From Bacteroidetes bacterium UBA6063 (lineage in GTDB: Bacteria > Bacteroidota > Bacteroidia > NS11-12g > UBA9320), in assembly GCA_002428905.1 (NCBI GenBank), contig DIYD01000216.1, positions 1-5,177 on the forward strand: a stretch of DNA of 5,177 nt, written 5' to 3'. The notes under the pieces are model-generated. The model searched no databases. It saw only the letters and a program-made list of their open reading frames with translations, and was not told the origin of the DNA. Below, in pieces: positions 1 to 4,792 of this stretch; position 1 is the first letter of the stretch; each line of letters starts with the position of its first letter. The position numbers and the translations under genes were made by a program.

Positions 1-245
1 GGTTGAACCGTCCCATTTTCTTATTGGCGACATCGCCAGGAAAACGAGGCGGTATGGGCGTACTTAATCATGCATTAAAGCTATACGAATTTAGTACACG
101 AAGAGCGATTCCATCCTTTTCGCTTCCAATGTTTCATGAAAACTTTGGAGCCGATGGTATCACAGATAAACAACTGCAGGCCGACTTTATGAAAGCCCTC
201 AATCGGTTCAATGAGATTTTAGAGGAATCCTTGATTTCGAAATAA
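1..245 (+). CDS. NADPH-dependent FMN reductase-like flavoprotein, C-terminal part (5' end outside window)
   Basis: About 81 C-terminal codons are visible, read in the frame that starts at base 3 and ending at the TAA at 243-245. The first in-frame TTG at base 3 is most likely internal, because the reading frame is open to the window edge and the protein begins in the middle of a fold. The segment RPIFLLATSPGKRGG followed by FSLPMFHENF is typical of the last strand, glycine-rich loop and C-terminal helix of the NADPH_dep_FMN_red family (flavodoxin-like fold, normally about 170-190 residues). Such proteins are cytosolic and use NAD(P)H to reduce FMN, quinones or azo compounds. The N-terminal flavin phosphate-binding loop is not in the window, so cofactor binding cannot be checked. 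The gene ends 77 nt before the acetyltransferase gene, which has its own promoter-like element. Family assignment is by recognition of this end only; substrate is unknown. Confidence 0.75.
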   Translation, partial: LNRPIFLLATSPGKRGGMGVLNHALKLYEFSTRRAIPSFSLPMFHENFGADGITDKQLQADFMKALNRFNEILEESLISK

Positions 246-257
246 GTCGTGCCGCAC

Positions 258-291
258 TTTGGTGGTGCATAGTTCGGAACACATATATTTG
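258..291 (+). promoter_or_regulatory. Bacteroidota-type promoter upstream of the acetyltransferase-bestrophin pair
   Basis: TATATTTG at 284-291 is a perfect match to the Bacteroidota -7 element TAnnTTTG. A TTTG at 258-261 lies 22 nt upstream, inside the spacing usually given for the -33 element (TTG-N17-23-TAnnTTTG). Transcription would start near 298, giving a leader of about 25 nt before the ATG at 323. A small perfect dyad, GTTC-G-GAAC at 272-280, sits between the two boxes and could be an operator or chance. The element is in an intergenic gap just ahead of a gene, which raises confidence. Confidence 0.55.
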
Positions 292-322
292 AACAGGTTG
301 AATTTTTCAGAATGAATTTATA

Positions 323-616
323 ATGGAAATAACTGTACACAATAATCTTGACGCCAAAGAATACCAAACGGAGGTTGATGGCCACAAGGCTCGAATGGAA
401 TACATCATAGCCAACGATAAGATTTACCTTACGCATACTGAGGTACCAAAAGAACTTGGTGGCAAAGGCATTGGCTCAGCGATGGTGAAACATGTCTTTG
501 CAGAAATTGAAGAAAAGAAGCTTCAACTGGTTCCATTATGTCCGTTTGTGGCGTCTTACATCAAACGCCATCCGGAATGGTCTAGATTGGTTTCTCCAAA
601 CGTTAAGATTAAGTAG
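323..616 (+). CDS. Small GNAT-like N-acetyltransferase (COG2388 / YidJ-type)
   Basis: A 97-residue protein, the usual size for the single-domain Acetyltransf_CG/YidJ-type group, which is a minimal GNAT fold. The acetyl-CoA pyrophosphate-binding turn is visible as GGKGIG at residues 46-51, preceded by the strand IYLTHTEVP (34-42) and followed by the helix SAMVKHVFAEIEEKK. The family's conserved C-terminal motif LCPFVASYIKRHPEW (72-86) is intact, including Cys73. The transferred group and acceptor are unknown for most of this family; reports point to protein or small-molecule acylation in the cytosol. The ATG at 323 overlaps the stop of a three-codon upstream ORF (312-323), and there is no clear Shine-Dalgarno sequence. 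It has its own promoter-like element and is followed after 2 nt by the bestrophin gene, so the two are probably co-transcribed. Family call is firm, function is not. Confidence 0.85.
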   Translation: MEITVHNNLDAKEYQTEVDGHKARMEYIIANDKIYLTHTEVPKELGGKGIGSAMVKHVFAEIEEKKLQLVPLCPFVASYIKRHPEWSRLVSPNVKIK

Positions 617-618
617 TC

Positions 619-1707
619 ATGTATACCGGAAGAGTTTACCCATTAAAGCAAGTGTTCATCTGGACCTGGAGAGATCTGGTTCTGTTCGTAGTGCTGGCTG
701 TAATTCCAGTGGTATTATATACCTTTTTCGATTTTAAGTTTCTACGATTACCATGGCTGCCTATTGCACTTGTAGGTACGGCTGTAGCCTTTATTATTGG
801 GTTTAAGAACAATGCATCGTACGATCGGTTATGGGAAGCACGGAAGATCTGGGGTGGAATTGTGAACAGCTCACGTTCGTTTGCCATGTTTGTGAACGAT
901 TTGATTACCAATGAGTATGCCGATAATCCGGTAAACGAAGAAGAACTGCAAGCCATCCGATTACGCCTGGTTAATCGCCATATTGCCTGGATGGCCGCCC
1001 ATCGCTACGGTCTGAGACAACCGCGGCCCTGGGAACAGTTCCTGGAAAATCGATCGAACCTTGAGTTTAGCAAACGCCACCCAATTCCGGAAAACCGTGA
1101 ATCCTTTGAAGATGCAGTGTCTCACTTGTTGTCTGAAGAGGATTTATCGTTTTTGGACGGTAAGACCAACAAAGCGACTCAATTACTAAACCTTCAGTCG
1201 AAAGACCTTAAAGCGATTAAACGCAAAGGGCTCATTTGGGAGTTCTCGTATCTGGAGGTAGAGAATTTACTGGTGGAGTTTTATACCTTACAAGGCAAGA
1301 ACGAACGAATCAAGAATTTTCCGTACCCAAGGCAATTTGCCACGTTGAATTTCTTCTTTGTCTGGATTTTCATTTTGTTACTTCCTATTGGACTGGCGGG
1401 TGAGTTTGAAGGCATGGGGTTGAAAATGCTGGAATATGCTGCGCAGGTGTCGGCAGGAATTCGACCATTATACGAGGCAGTGGCATCCCACTTTATTTGG
1501 TTAACCGTGCCATTTAGCGCAATAATTTCCTGGGTTTTTCATACCATGGAACGGGTAGGAGAGGTGAGTGAAAATCCGTTTGAAGGCACCGCGAATGATG
1601 TCCCGATAACTTCGATGGCCAGAGGCATTGAAATAGATATGCTGGAGATGATTGGTGCTGAGAATGTACCAGATTCTATTCCTTCAGACCATAATATACA
1701 GATGTGA
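619..1707 (+). CDS. Bestrophin-family (UPF0187) chloride/anion channel
   Basis: A 362-residue inner-membrane protein with the bestrophin layout: two hydrophobic segments near the N-terminus (about residues 18-37 and 46-62), a long soluble middle region, and two more at about 241-260 and 290-308. Signature pieces are present: FKNNASYDRLWEARKIWG (62-79), the neighbouring KNFPYPRQF (232-240) before the third membrane segment, and ENPFEGTANDVPI (319-331) near the C-terminus, equivalent to the acidic Ca2+-clasp region of animal bestrophins. Bacterial homologues such as the Klebsiella protein form pentameric channels; some bacterial members conduct cations rather than anions, so ion selectivity is open. 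Length is somewhat above the roughly 300 residues of enterobacterial YneE-type proteins. The ATG at 619 follows the upstream stop by two bases (TAG-TC-ATG), implying translational coupling with the acetyltransferase. The stop is TGA at 1705-1707. Confidence 0.9.
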   Translation: MYTGRVYPLKQVFIWTWRDLVLFVVLAVIPVVLYTFFDFKFLRLPWLPIALVGTAVAFIIGFKNNASYDRLWEARKIWGGIVNSSRSFAMFVNDLITNEYADNPVNEEELQAIRLRLVNRHIAWMAAHRYGLRQPRPWEQFLENRSNLEFSKRHPIPENRESFEDAVSHLLSEEDLSFLDGKTNKATQLLNLQSKDLKAIKRKGLIWEFSYLEVENLLVEFYTLQGKNERIKNFPYPRQFATLNFFFVWIFILLLPIGLAGEFEGMGLKMLEYAAQVSAGIRPLYEAVASHFIWLTVPFSAIISWVFHTMERVGEVSENPFEGTANDVPITSMARGIEIDMLEMIGAENVPDSIPSDHNIQM

Positions 1708-1729
1708 TTAAATGACAAATAATGCCACA

Positions 1730-1744
1730 AATGAACCTTTCATT
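1730..1744. repeat. Short perfect inverted repeat upstream of the MarR promoter
   Basis: AATGAA-CCT-TTCATT has 6-bp arms and a 3-nt centre, and lies between the bestrophin stop and the TATATTTG box at 1747. It is too AT-rich and lacks a following T-run, so it is a poor intrinsic terminator. Its position just upstream of the -7 element suggests a protein-binding site, but chance cannot be excluded for a repeat this short. Confidence 0.3.
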
Positions 1745-1746
1745 CT

Positions 1747-1754
1747 TATATTTG
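1747..1754 (+). promoter_or_regulatory. -7 element of the MarR-pirin-OsmC-FeS-VOC operon promoter
   Basis: TATATTTG is a perfect match to TAnnTTTG. Transcription would begin near 1761, leaving only about 16 nt of leader before the ATG at 1777. No convincing TTG/TTTG -33 element is seen 17-23 nt upstream (the stretch around 1720-1730 is AATGCCACAA), so the promoter may be weak or need help. The last three bases of the box are shared with a palindrome (1752-1763), so a repressor bound there would directly block RNA polymerase. Confidence 0.55.
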
Positions 1755-1763
1755 TATATACAA
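1752..1763. promoter_or_regulatory. Candidate MarR operator (perfect 12-bp palindrome)
   Basis: TTGTATATACAA is identical to its own reverse complement. It overlaps the 3' end of the -7 element and spans the predicted transcription start, 13 nt before the marR-family start codon. MarR dimers typically bind AT-rich palindromes with TTG...CAA-type ends placed over their own promoters, so autorepression is the natural reading. The symmetry does not extend cleanly beyond the 12-bp core, whereas MarR footprints are usually longer. Binding is inferred from position and symmetry. Confidence 0.5.
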
Positions 1764-1776
1764 TAGTTGTAGCTGT

Positions 1777-2217
1777 ATGAATGAACTACATTATCGAGCA
1801 TTACACGGATTAATTCGGGCGGGTCATCGGGTGACAGACGAGGTTTCGATCCGATTAAAAGTGTTAGGAGCTACAGAGCCTCAATACAATGTCCTGCGTA
1901 TCTTGAACGGTGCGAAAGGTAAGCCTTTGAGCGTTCAGGAGATTTCTGAACGTATGGTACAGCGAAGCAGCAATGTGACGCGCATCATTGACAAATTAGT
2001 GGCTCAAAACAGGGTGGTTCGGCAGGAATGTCCGGAGAACAGAAGGAAGATGGATATTGTGATCACTAAAGTAGGGCAGGCCTATTTGAAGAAGCTCGAT
2101 AAGGTAGTGGTGGCGTACCATCAGGAATTTGATGGAAGGTTGGATACAGCTGAATATGAGCAACTCGTAACACTATTGAACAAATTATTTACAGATGAAA
2201 GCACGGAAGACTGTTAA
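1777..2217 (+). CDS. MarR-family transcriptional regulator
   Basis: A 146-residue protein of normal MarR length. A helical dimerization segment at the N-terminus (about 1-30) is followed by the winged helix-turn-helix: Q36YNVLRILNG, then LSVQEISERM (51-60), the recognition helix SSNVTRIIDKLVAQNRV (64-80) and the wing VRQECPENRRKMDIVITKVG (81-100), where the family's D/N-RR signature reads ENRR. A C-terminal helix (from about 104) completes the dimer interface. The only cysteines are Cys85 in the wing and Cys146 at the very end; there is no OhrR-like N-terminal sensor cysteine, so ligand binding or an atypical thiol switch are both possible. ATG 1777 is chosen because it lies just after the promoter and matches the family's N-terminus. 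It has no Shine-Dalgarno sequence. The gene heads a five-gene run and its last 23 bp overlap the pirin gene, so it probably represses itself and these neighbours. Confidence 0.9.
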   Translation: MNELHYRALHGLIRAGHRVTDEVSIRLKVLGATEPQYNVLRILNGAKGKPLSVQEISERMVQRSSNVTRIIDKLVAQNRVVRQECPENRRKMDIVITKVGQAYLKKLDKVVVAYHQEFDGRLDTAEYEQLVTLLNKLFTDESTEDC

Positions 2218-3061
2218 GCAAGTTATTCCAGCCCAAAAAGTGAACATGGGCGGACATCTTTTGGATCAACCCTTACCCGTTAGAGGTTTGGATTATGTAG
2301 ATCCGTTTTTACTTATTCATCACTGGGAAAGTAGATTGCCGGGTGGGCAGCACCCACGAGATGTTGGTGTAGGACCGCACCCGCACCGAGGTTTCTCACC
2401 TGTGACCTTTGTGTTTAAAGGAAGTGTAGAACACAGGGATTCACTGGGCAACCACGCTGTAGTGAAAGAAGGAGGGACGCAATGGATGTTTGCAGGACGC
2501 GGCATCACACACAGTGAGCGCCAGGGGAAGGAACTTGCTGAAAATGGAGGAGAAGTTGAATTGATTCAGTTTTGGGTTAATGCTCCTGCGCATAAGAAAA
2601 TGGCCACGCCCTACTATCAACCTATATCTGCAGAAGACACGCCCTTAGTGGAAGAAGAAGGCAGTAAACTCTGGGTTGTGAGTGGTACCTATAAGGAAAT
2701 CGAGGGTGCTGCACCGTCGCAATCACCCCAGATTTTATTGCGTGGGGCCATAGAAGCCGGTAGTCAGATTACTCTGGATATTCCGCGTACCTACAACACC
2801 ATTGTCTATCTATTGGATGGCGAGCTTGAAGTAAGCGATACAAAGCTCAAGCGTAAAGACATGGCCGTATTCTACAACGATGGCGAAGAAATACCGGTAA
2901 AAGCAACCAAAGATACACGCTACATTGTGCTGTCAGGCGAACCAATTAAGGAGCCAGTTGCCTCGTATGGTCCCTTTGTCATGACAAATGAGTCGGAGTT
3001 GATGGAGGCCTTGCGTGATGCGCAAATGGGTAAAATGGGAGTTTTAATAGAAGAGTTTTAG
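2195..3061 (+). CDS. Pirin-family protein (bicupin, possible quercetin 2,3-dioxygenase)
   Basis: A 288-residue two-cupin protein of usual pirin length. The N-terminal cupin holds the metal site: PHPHRGFSPVTFVFKG gives His62 and His64, and GITHSE gives His106 and Glu108, the same H-x-H...H-x-E set that binds Fe in human pirin and E. coli YhhW. The lead-in DPFLLIHHWE and the EGGTQWMFAGRG segment are also typical. The C-terminal cupin (about 180-250, including YLLDGELEV) lacks metal ligands, as usual. Members have quercetinase activity in vitro, or act as redox-sensing protein partners; the physiological substrate here is unknown. The ATG at 2195 lies inside the MarR gene in another frame, and the N-terminal KQVIPAQKVNMGG supports this start, so translation is likely coupled to MarR. 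The TAG stop is one base before the OsmC gene. Confidence 0.92.
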   Translation: MKARKTVKQVIPAQKVNMGGHLLDQPLPVRGLDYVDPFLLIHHWESRLPGGQHPRDVGVGPHPHRGFSPVTFVFKGSVEHRDSLGNHAVVKEGGTQWMFAGRGITHSERQGKELAENGGEVELIQFWVNAPAHKKMATPYYQPISAEDTPLVEEEGSKLWVVSGTYKEIEGAAPSQSPQILLRGAIEAGSQITLDIPRTYNTIVYLLDGELEVSDTKLKRKDMAVFYNDGEEIPVKATKDTRYIVLSGEPIKEPVASYGPFVMTNESELMEALRDAQMGKMGVLIEEF

Positions 3062-3062
3062 C

Positions 3063-3452
3063 ATGCCACATATCCACGCAGTAAACCGCCAATCGTATAA
3101 AACGGTGCTTACAAACGGTAAGCACCAAATACTTGCAGATGAACCCGAGTCACTGGGAGGAACAGACAACGGGCTGGCACCCAGAGAATTACTTCACGCT
3201 TCATTGGCATCCTGTGCCGCGATTACCATGCGCATGTATGCCAATAGGAAAGAATGGGAAATTGATGAAATTGAAGTCTGGGTAGAACCCATGCTTGATA
3301 CTGAAACTGAAGAAATGTACCTACGTAAGCAAATTGCACTAAAGGGGAACCTGGATGAAAAGCAATTGAAACGTATGAAGCAGATCTCAGATAAATGCCC
3401 AATTCAAAAACTGCTGTCCAACAGCATAACTATAAAAACAGAATTCGCTTAA
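3063..3452 (+). CDS. OsmC-family protein (putative thiol peroxidase)
   Basis: A 129-residue protein matching the OsmC/YhfA-like fold. The first redox cysteine lies in LLHASLASCAAITMRMYANRKEW (Cys51, start of the central helix) and the second in KQISDKCPIQKLLSNS (Cys112), the standard pair that reduces organic hydroperoxides in OsmC and Ohr. Glu42, in the PREL segment before the first cysteine, lies where family members place a conserved catalytic-site residue. Length is at the short end of the family, in line with the single-domain OsmC proteins often found next to pirins. It would act in the cytosol as a homodimer, needing a thiol or lipoyl reductant not encoded here. Only one base separates it from the pirin stop and nine from the next gene, so it is an operon member. 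OsmC versus Ohr substrate preference cannot be decided by eye. Confidence 0.9.
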   Translation: MPHIHAVNRQSYKTVLTNGKHQILADEPESLGGTDNGLAPRELLHASLASCAAITMRMYANRKEWEIDEIEVWVEPMLDTETEEMYLRKQIALKGNLDEKQLKRMKQISDKCPIQKLLSNSITIKTEFA

Positions 3453-3461
3453 AGAACAAAA

Positions 3462-3884
3462 ATGAAAGACATTACAAAACGTTACGAAAAAGGAGATTTA
3501 ACAATTGTTTGGAAACCTGCTAAGTGCATTCATGCCGGTGAATGTGTAAAGGCACTTCCTGAGGTGTATAAACCGAATGAGAAGCCCTGGATTAGTCCGG
3601 AGCACGCAACAATTGAAGAAATTCAGGCACAAATAGCCAAATGCCCATCAGGTGCGTTGAGTTATGAGATGAAAGGCGAGGAAGTGGTAGAAAATTCTGA
3701 GGCGATGGTGAGTGTGGAAGTAATGTCGAACGGGCCTTTGCTTTGTAAAGGAACCGTTGATGTGAAATATGCCGATGGTACGGTTGAAAAGAAAGATAAT
3801 GTTACGGCATTTTGTCGTTGCGGAGCTTCTTCGAACAAACCATACTGCGATGGAGCTCACGGTAAAATAGGGTTTCAAGGGTAG
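3462..3884 (+). CDS. Two-domain iron-sulfur protein: 4Fe-4S mono-cluster domain (Fer4_19) plus CDGSH domain
   Basis: A 140-residue protein with two cofactor domains. Residues 10-70 match the Fer4_19 (YjdI-like) domain: KCIHAGECVKALPEVY with Cys22 and Cys28, KPWISPEHA, then AKCPSGALSY with Cys61. The C-terminal part carries a full CDGSH motif, Cys118-R-Cys120...Ser123...Pro127-Y-Cys129-D-G-A-His133, the 3Cys-1His ligand set of a 2Fe-2S cluster of the mitoNEET type. Between them, SNGPLLCKGTV is the usual lead-in strand of CDGSH domains, here with an extra Cys95. It is probably a soluble redox carrier or cluster donor. No membrane anchor is present, unlike eukaryotic mitoNEET. It sits 9 nt after the OsmC gene and 2 nt before the VOC gene, so it could pass electrons within the stress module. 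That partner role is inference; cluster binding follows from the motifs. Confidence 0.9.
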   Translation: MKDITKRYEKGDLTIVWKPAKCIHAGECVKALPEVYKPNEKPWISPEHATIEEIQAQIAKCPSGALSYEMKGEEVVENSEAMVSVEVMSNGPLLCKGTVDVKYADGTVEKKDNVTAFCRCGASSNKPYCDGAHGKIGFQG

Positions 3885-3886
3885 TC

Positions 3887-4285
3887 ATGCATCCATTGGG
3901 GAACTCTGAGGTTACAACCATACTGGTTGTGGCTGATATAGCGGCATCAAAGAAGTTTTACATTGATGTGCTTGGTGGAGAACTGTATCGCGAATACGGT
4001 GGCACGTCAGCCGTTATTCAGTTAATGGGTAATTGGTTCTTGTTGTCTACACCAGGCGGACCAACGGAGGACAAGCCACAAATCGAGTTTGCGGTTCCAT
4101 CCGATCCGAATAACGTAAGTCATTCCTTTACCATTCGGGTTCAGGATTGTCAGGAGGTTTACACGTTTCTTAAGTCTAAAGGCGTAGAGTTCATAACACC
4201 ACCTTACGATTGGGGCAGCGAGATTCGCTGTTTTTTCCGTGATCCGGATGGGCATCTGTTTGAGATTAGCGAAATACCTGCGTGA
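3887..4285 (+). CDS. VOC superfamily protein (glyoxalase/bleomycin-resistance/dioxygenase fold)
   Basis: A 132-residue single-chain protein of the usual VOC length, with two beta-alpha-beta-beta-beta modules. The first opens with TTILVVADIAASKKFYIDVLGGEL (10-33), the classic start strand and FY-x-x-LG helix. The second opens with SFTIRVQDCQEVYTFLKSKGVEF (80-102) and ends with RCFFRDPDGHLFEISE (114-129), containing the conserved DPDGH-x-FE signature with Glu126. At the positions where glyoxalase I-like enzymes place metal-binding histidines, this protein has Thr10 and Ser80 (His79 is one residue off), so only Glu126 is clearly conserved. It may therefore be a non-metal ligand-binding member or use different ligands. 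Activity cannot be assigned. It starts 2 nt after the Fe-S gene (TAG-TC-ATG, the same junction as at 614-621) and is the last tightly spaced gene of the run. Confidence 0.85.
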   Translation: MHPLGNSEVTTILVVADIAASKKFYIDVLGGELYREYGGTSAVIQLMGNWFLLSTPGGPTEDKPQIEFAVPSDPNNVSHSFTIRVQDCQEVYTFLKSKGVEFITPPYDWGSEIRCFFRDPDGHLFEISEIPA

Positions 4286-4352
4286 CAGATTTGTAAACTG
4301 TATTTTACCTCAATGGTCGTAGCTCATTCGATTATTGTATATTCCCGACGTA

Positions 4353-4682
4353 ATGGGAACAAAAGGAGACAAGCATACAGAAGAGACGGCCAAAGGTGTT
4401 GAGGTTTTACTCAATGCGCTTTCTGCAATGGATGAGGTCACAACCAAAAAGATGTTTGGTGGCTATGGCATCTTTTATAAAGGAAAAATGTTTGGTCTTT
4501 TTAGCGCAAAGGGTAAAGCCTATCTAAAAGCGAACGAATCCAATCTGCATGAATTTGAGCCCTATGGGAAAGAACAGCATTCCAGAATGCCGTATTATTA
4601 TATTCCAGAAGTGTTGTTTCCCGATACGGATGAAATAATTCGCCTGGCGAAGACGTCTATTGCTACGCTGGACATATCCTGA
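4353..4682 (+). CDS. TfoX/Sxy N-terminal-domain family protein
   Basis: A 109-residue protein from ATG 4353. An in-frame TTG at 4335 would add six residues, but the MGTKGDKHTEE start resembles known family members and is preferred. The TfoX_N hallmark KKMFGGYGIFYKGKMFG (32-48) is clear, followed by KAYLKANESNLHEFEPYG and MPYYYIPEVLF (79-89). Only the N-terminal domain is present; the C-terminal TfoX domain of the gamma-proteobacterial competence regulators is absent, so a competence role should not be assumed. Stand-alone members are common and mostly uncharacterized. It lies 67 nt after the VOC gene, in a gap without a clear terminator or perfect TAnnTTTG box (the nearest is TATATTCC at 4338-4345), so it may be read through from the upstream operon or have a weak promoter. 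Confidence 0.85.
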   Translation: MGTKGDKHTEETAKGVEVLLNALSAMDEVTTKKMFGGYGIFYKGKMFGLFSAKGKAYLKANESNLHEFEPYGKEQHSRMPYYYIPEVLFPDTDEIIRLAKTSIATLDIS

Positions 4683-4709
4683 CACATCTGAATTTGTTCG
4701 GACCTGATT

Positions 4710-4740
4710 GAATCCTGTAAGGCAGATACGGTTCTTTTTT
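4710..4740 (+). terminator. Possible weak rho-independent terminator after the TfoX-like gene
   Basis: An imperfect hairpin can be drawn: outer arm GAATC (4710-4714) with GGTTC (4730-4734, one G-T pair), inner arm CTG (4715-4717) with CAG (4723-4725), loop TAAGG and a one-sided ATAC bulge. It is followed at once by six Ts (4735-4740). GGACC at 4700-4704 could compete for the GGTTC arm. Location between two transcription units fits, but the stem is short and bulged. Confidence 0.35.
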
Positions 4741-4765
4741 CATACGTTTAATCCGATATCGCTTC

Positions 4766-4773
4766 TATATTTG
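4766..4773 (+). promoter_or_regulatory. -7 promoter element upstream of the methyltransferase gene
   Basis: TATATTTG is a perfect TAnnTTTG match, 19 nt before the ATG at 4793. No TTG lies at the standard distance upstream; the region near -33 has a T-run and CGTTTAA instead. Transcription would begin near 4780, giving a leader of about 13 nt. This is the same octamer as at 284 and 1747. Confidence 0.55.
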
Positions 4774-4784
4774 GCGCATAAGCC

Positions 4785-4788
4785 GGAG
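4785..4788 (+). promoter_or_regulatory. Shine-Dalgarno-like GGAG before the methyltransferase start
   Basis: GGAG lies 4 nt before the ATG at 4793 and 19 nt before the next in-frame ATG at 4808. This favours 4793 as the start, although Bacteroidota often initiate without such a site and the spacing is short. Confidence 0.4.
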
Positions 4789-4792
4789 ATAA

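Noticed and set aside
251..270. GCAC/GTGC hairpin after the flavin reductase gene as a terminator
   Set aside because: Only four base pairs with a seven-base loop and no T-run; it also overlaps the predicted -33 element.
134..436. Reverse-strand open frame of 100 codons across the reductase end and acetyltransferase start
   Set aside because: It spans two forward genes and an intergenic promoter, and its translation resembles no family I know; it is a shadow of coding sequence on the other strand.
711..723. Dyad GGTAT-TAT-ATACC
   Set aside because: It is inside the bestrophin coding sequence, over codons for a hydrophobic membrane segment, with no nearby gene start.
636..956. Reverse-strand open frame of 106 codons inside the bestrophin gene
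   Set aside because: It lies wholly within a well-supported membrane protein gene and its product is low-complexity and Ser/Thr-rich without a recognisable domain.
3648..3878. Reverse-strand open frame opposite the CDGSH domain
   Set aside because: It is antisense to a clearly conserved cluster-binding domain and shows no promoter or family signature.
4293..4308. Inverted repeat GTAAA...TTTAC after the VOC gene as a terminator
   Set aside because: Five AT-rich pairs, a six-base loop and no following T-run make a poor terminator.
4335..4342. TTGTATAT-like half of the MarR palindrome ahead of the TfoX-like gene (TTGTATAT at 4335-4342, read as TATTGTATATTCCC)
   Set aside because: Only eight bases match and the second half (TCCC) lacks symmetry; expected by chance in AT-rich spacers, so it is not called an operator.
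4335..4352. TTG at 4335 as start of the TfoX-like protein
   Set aside because: It adds only six residues; the ATG at 4353 gives the N-terminus typical of the family.
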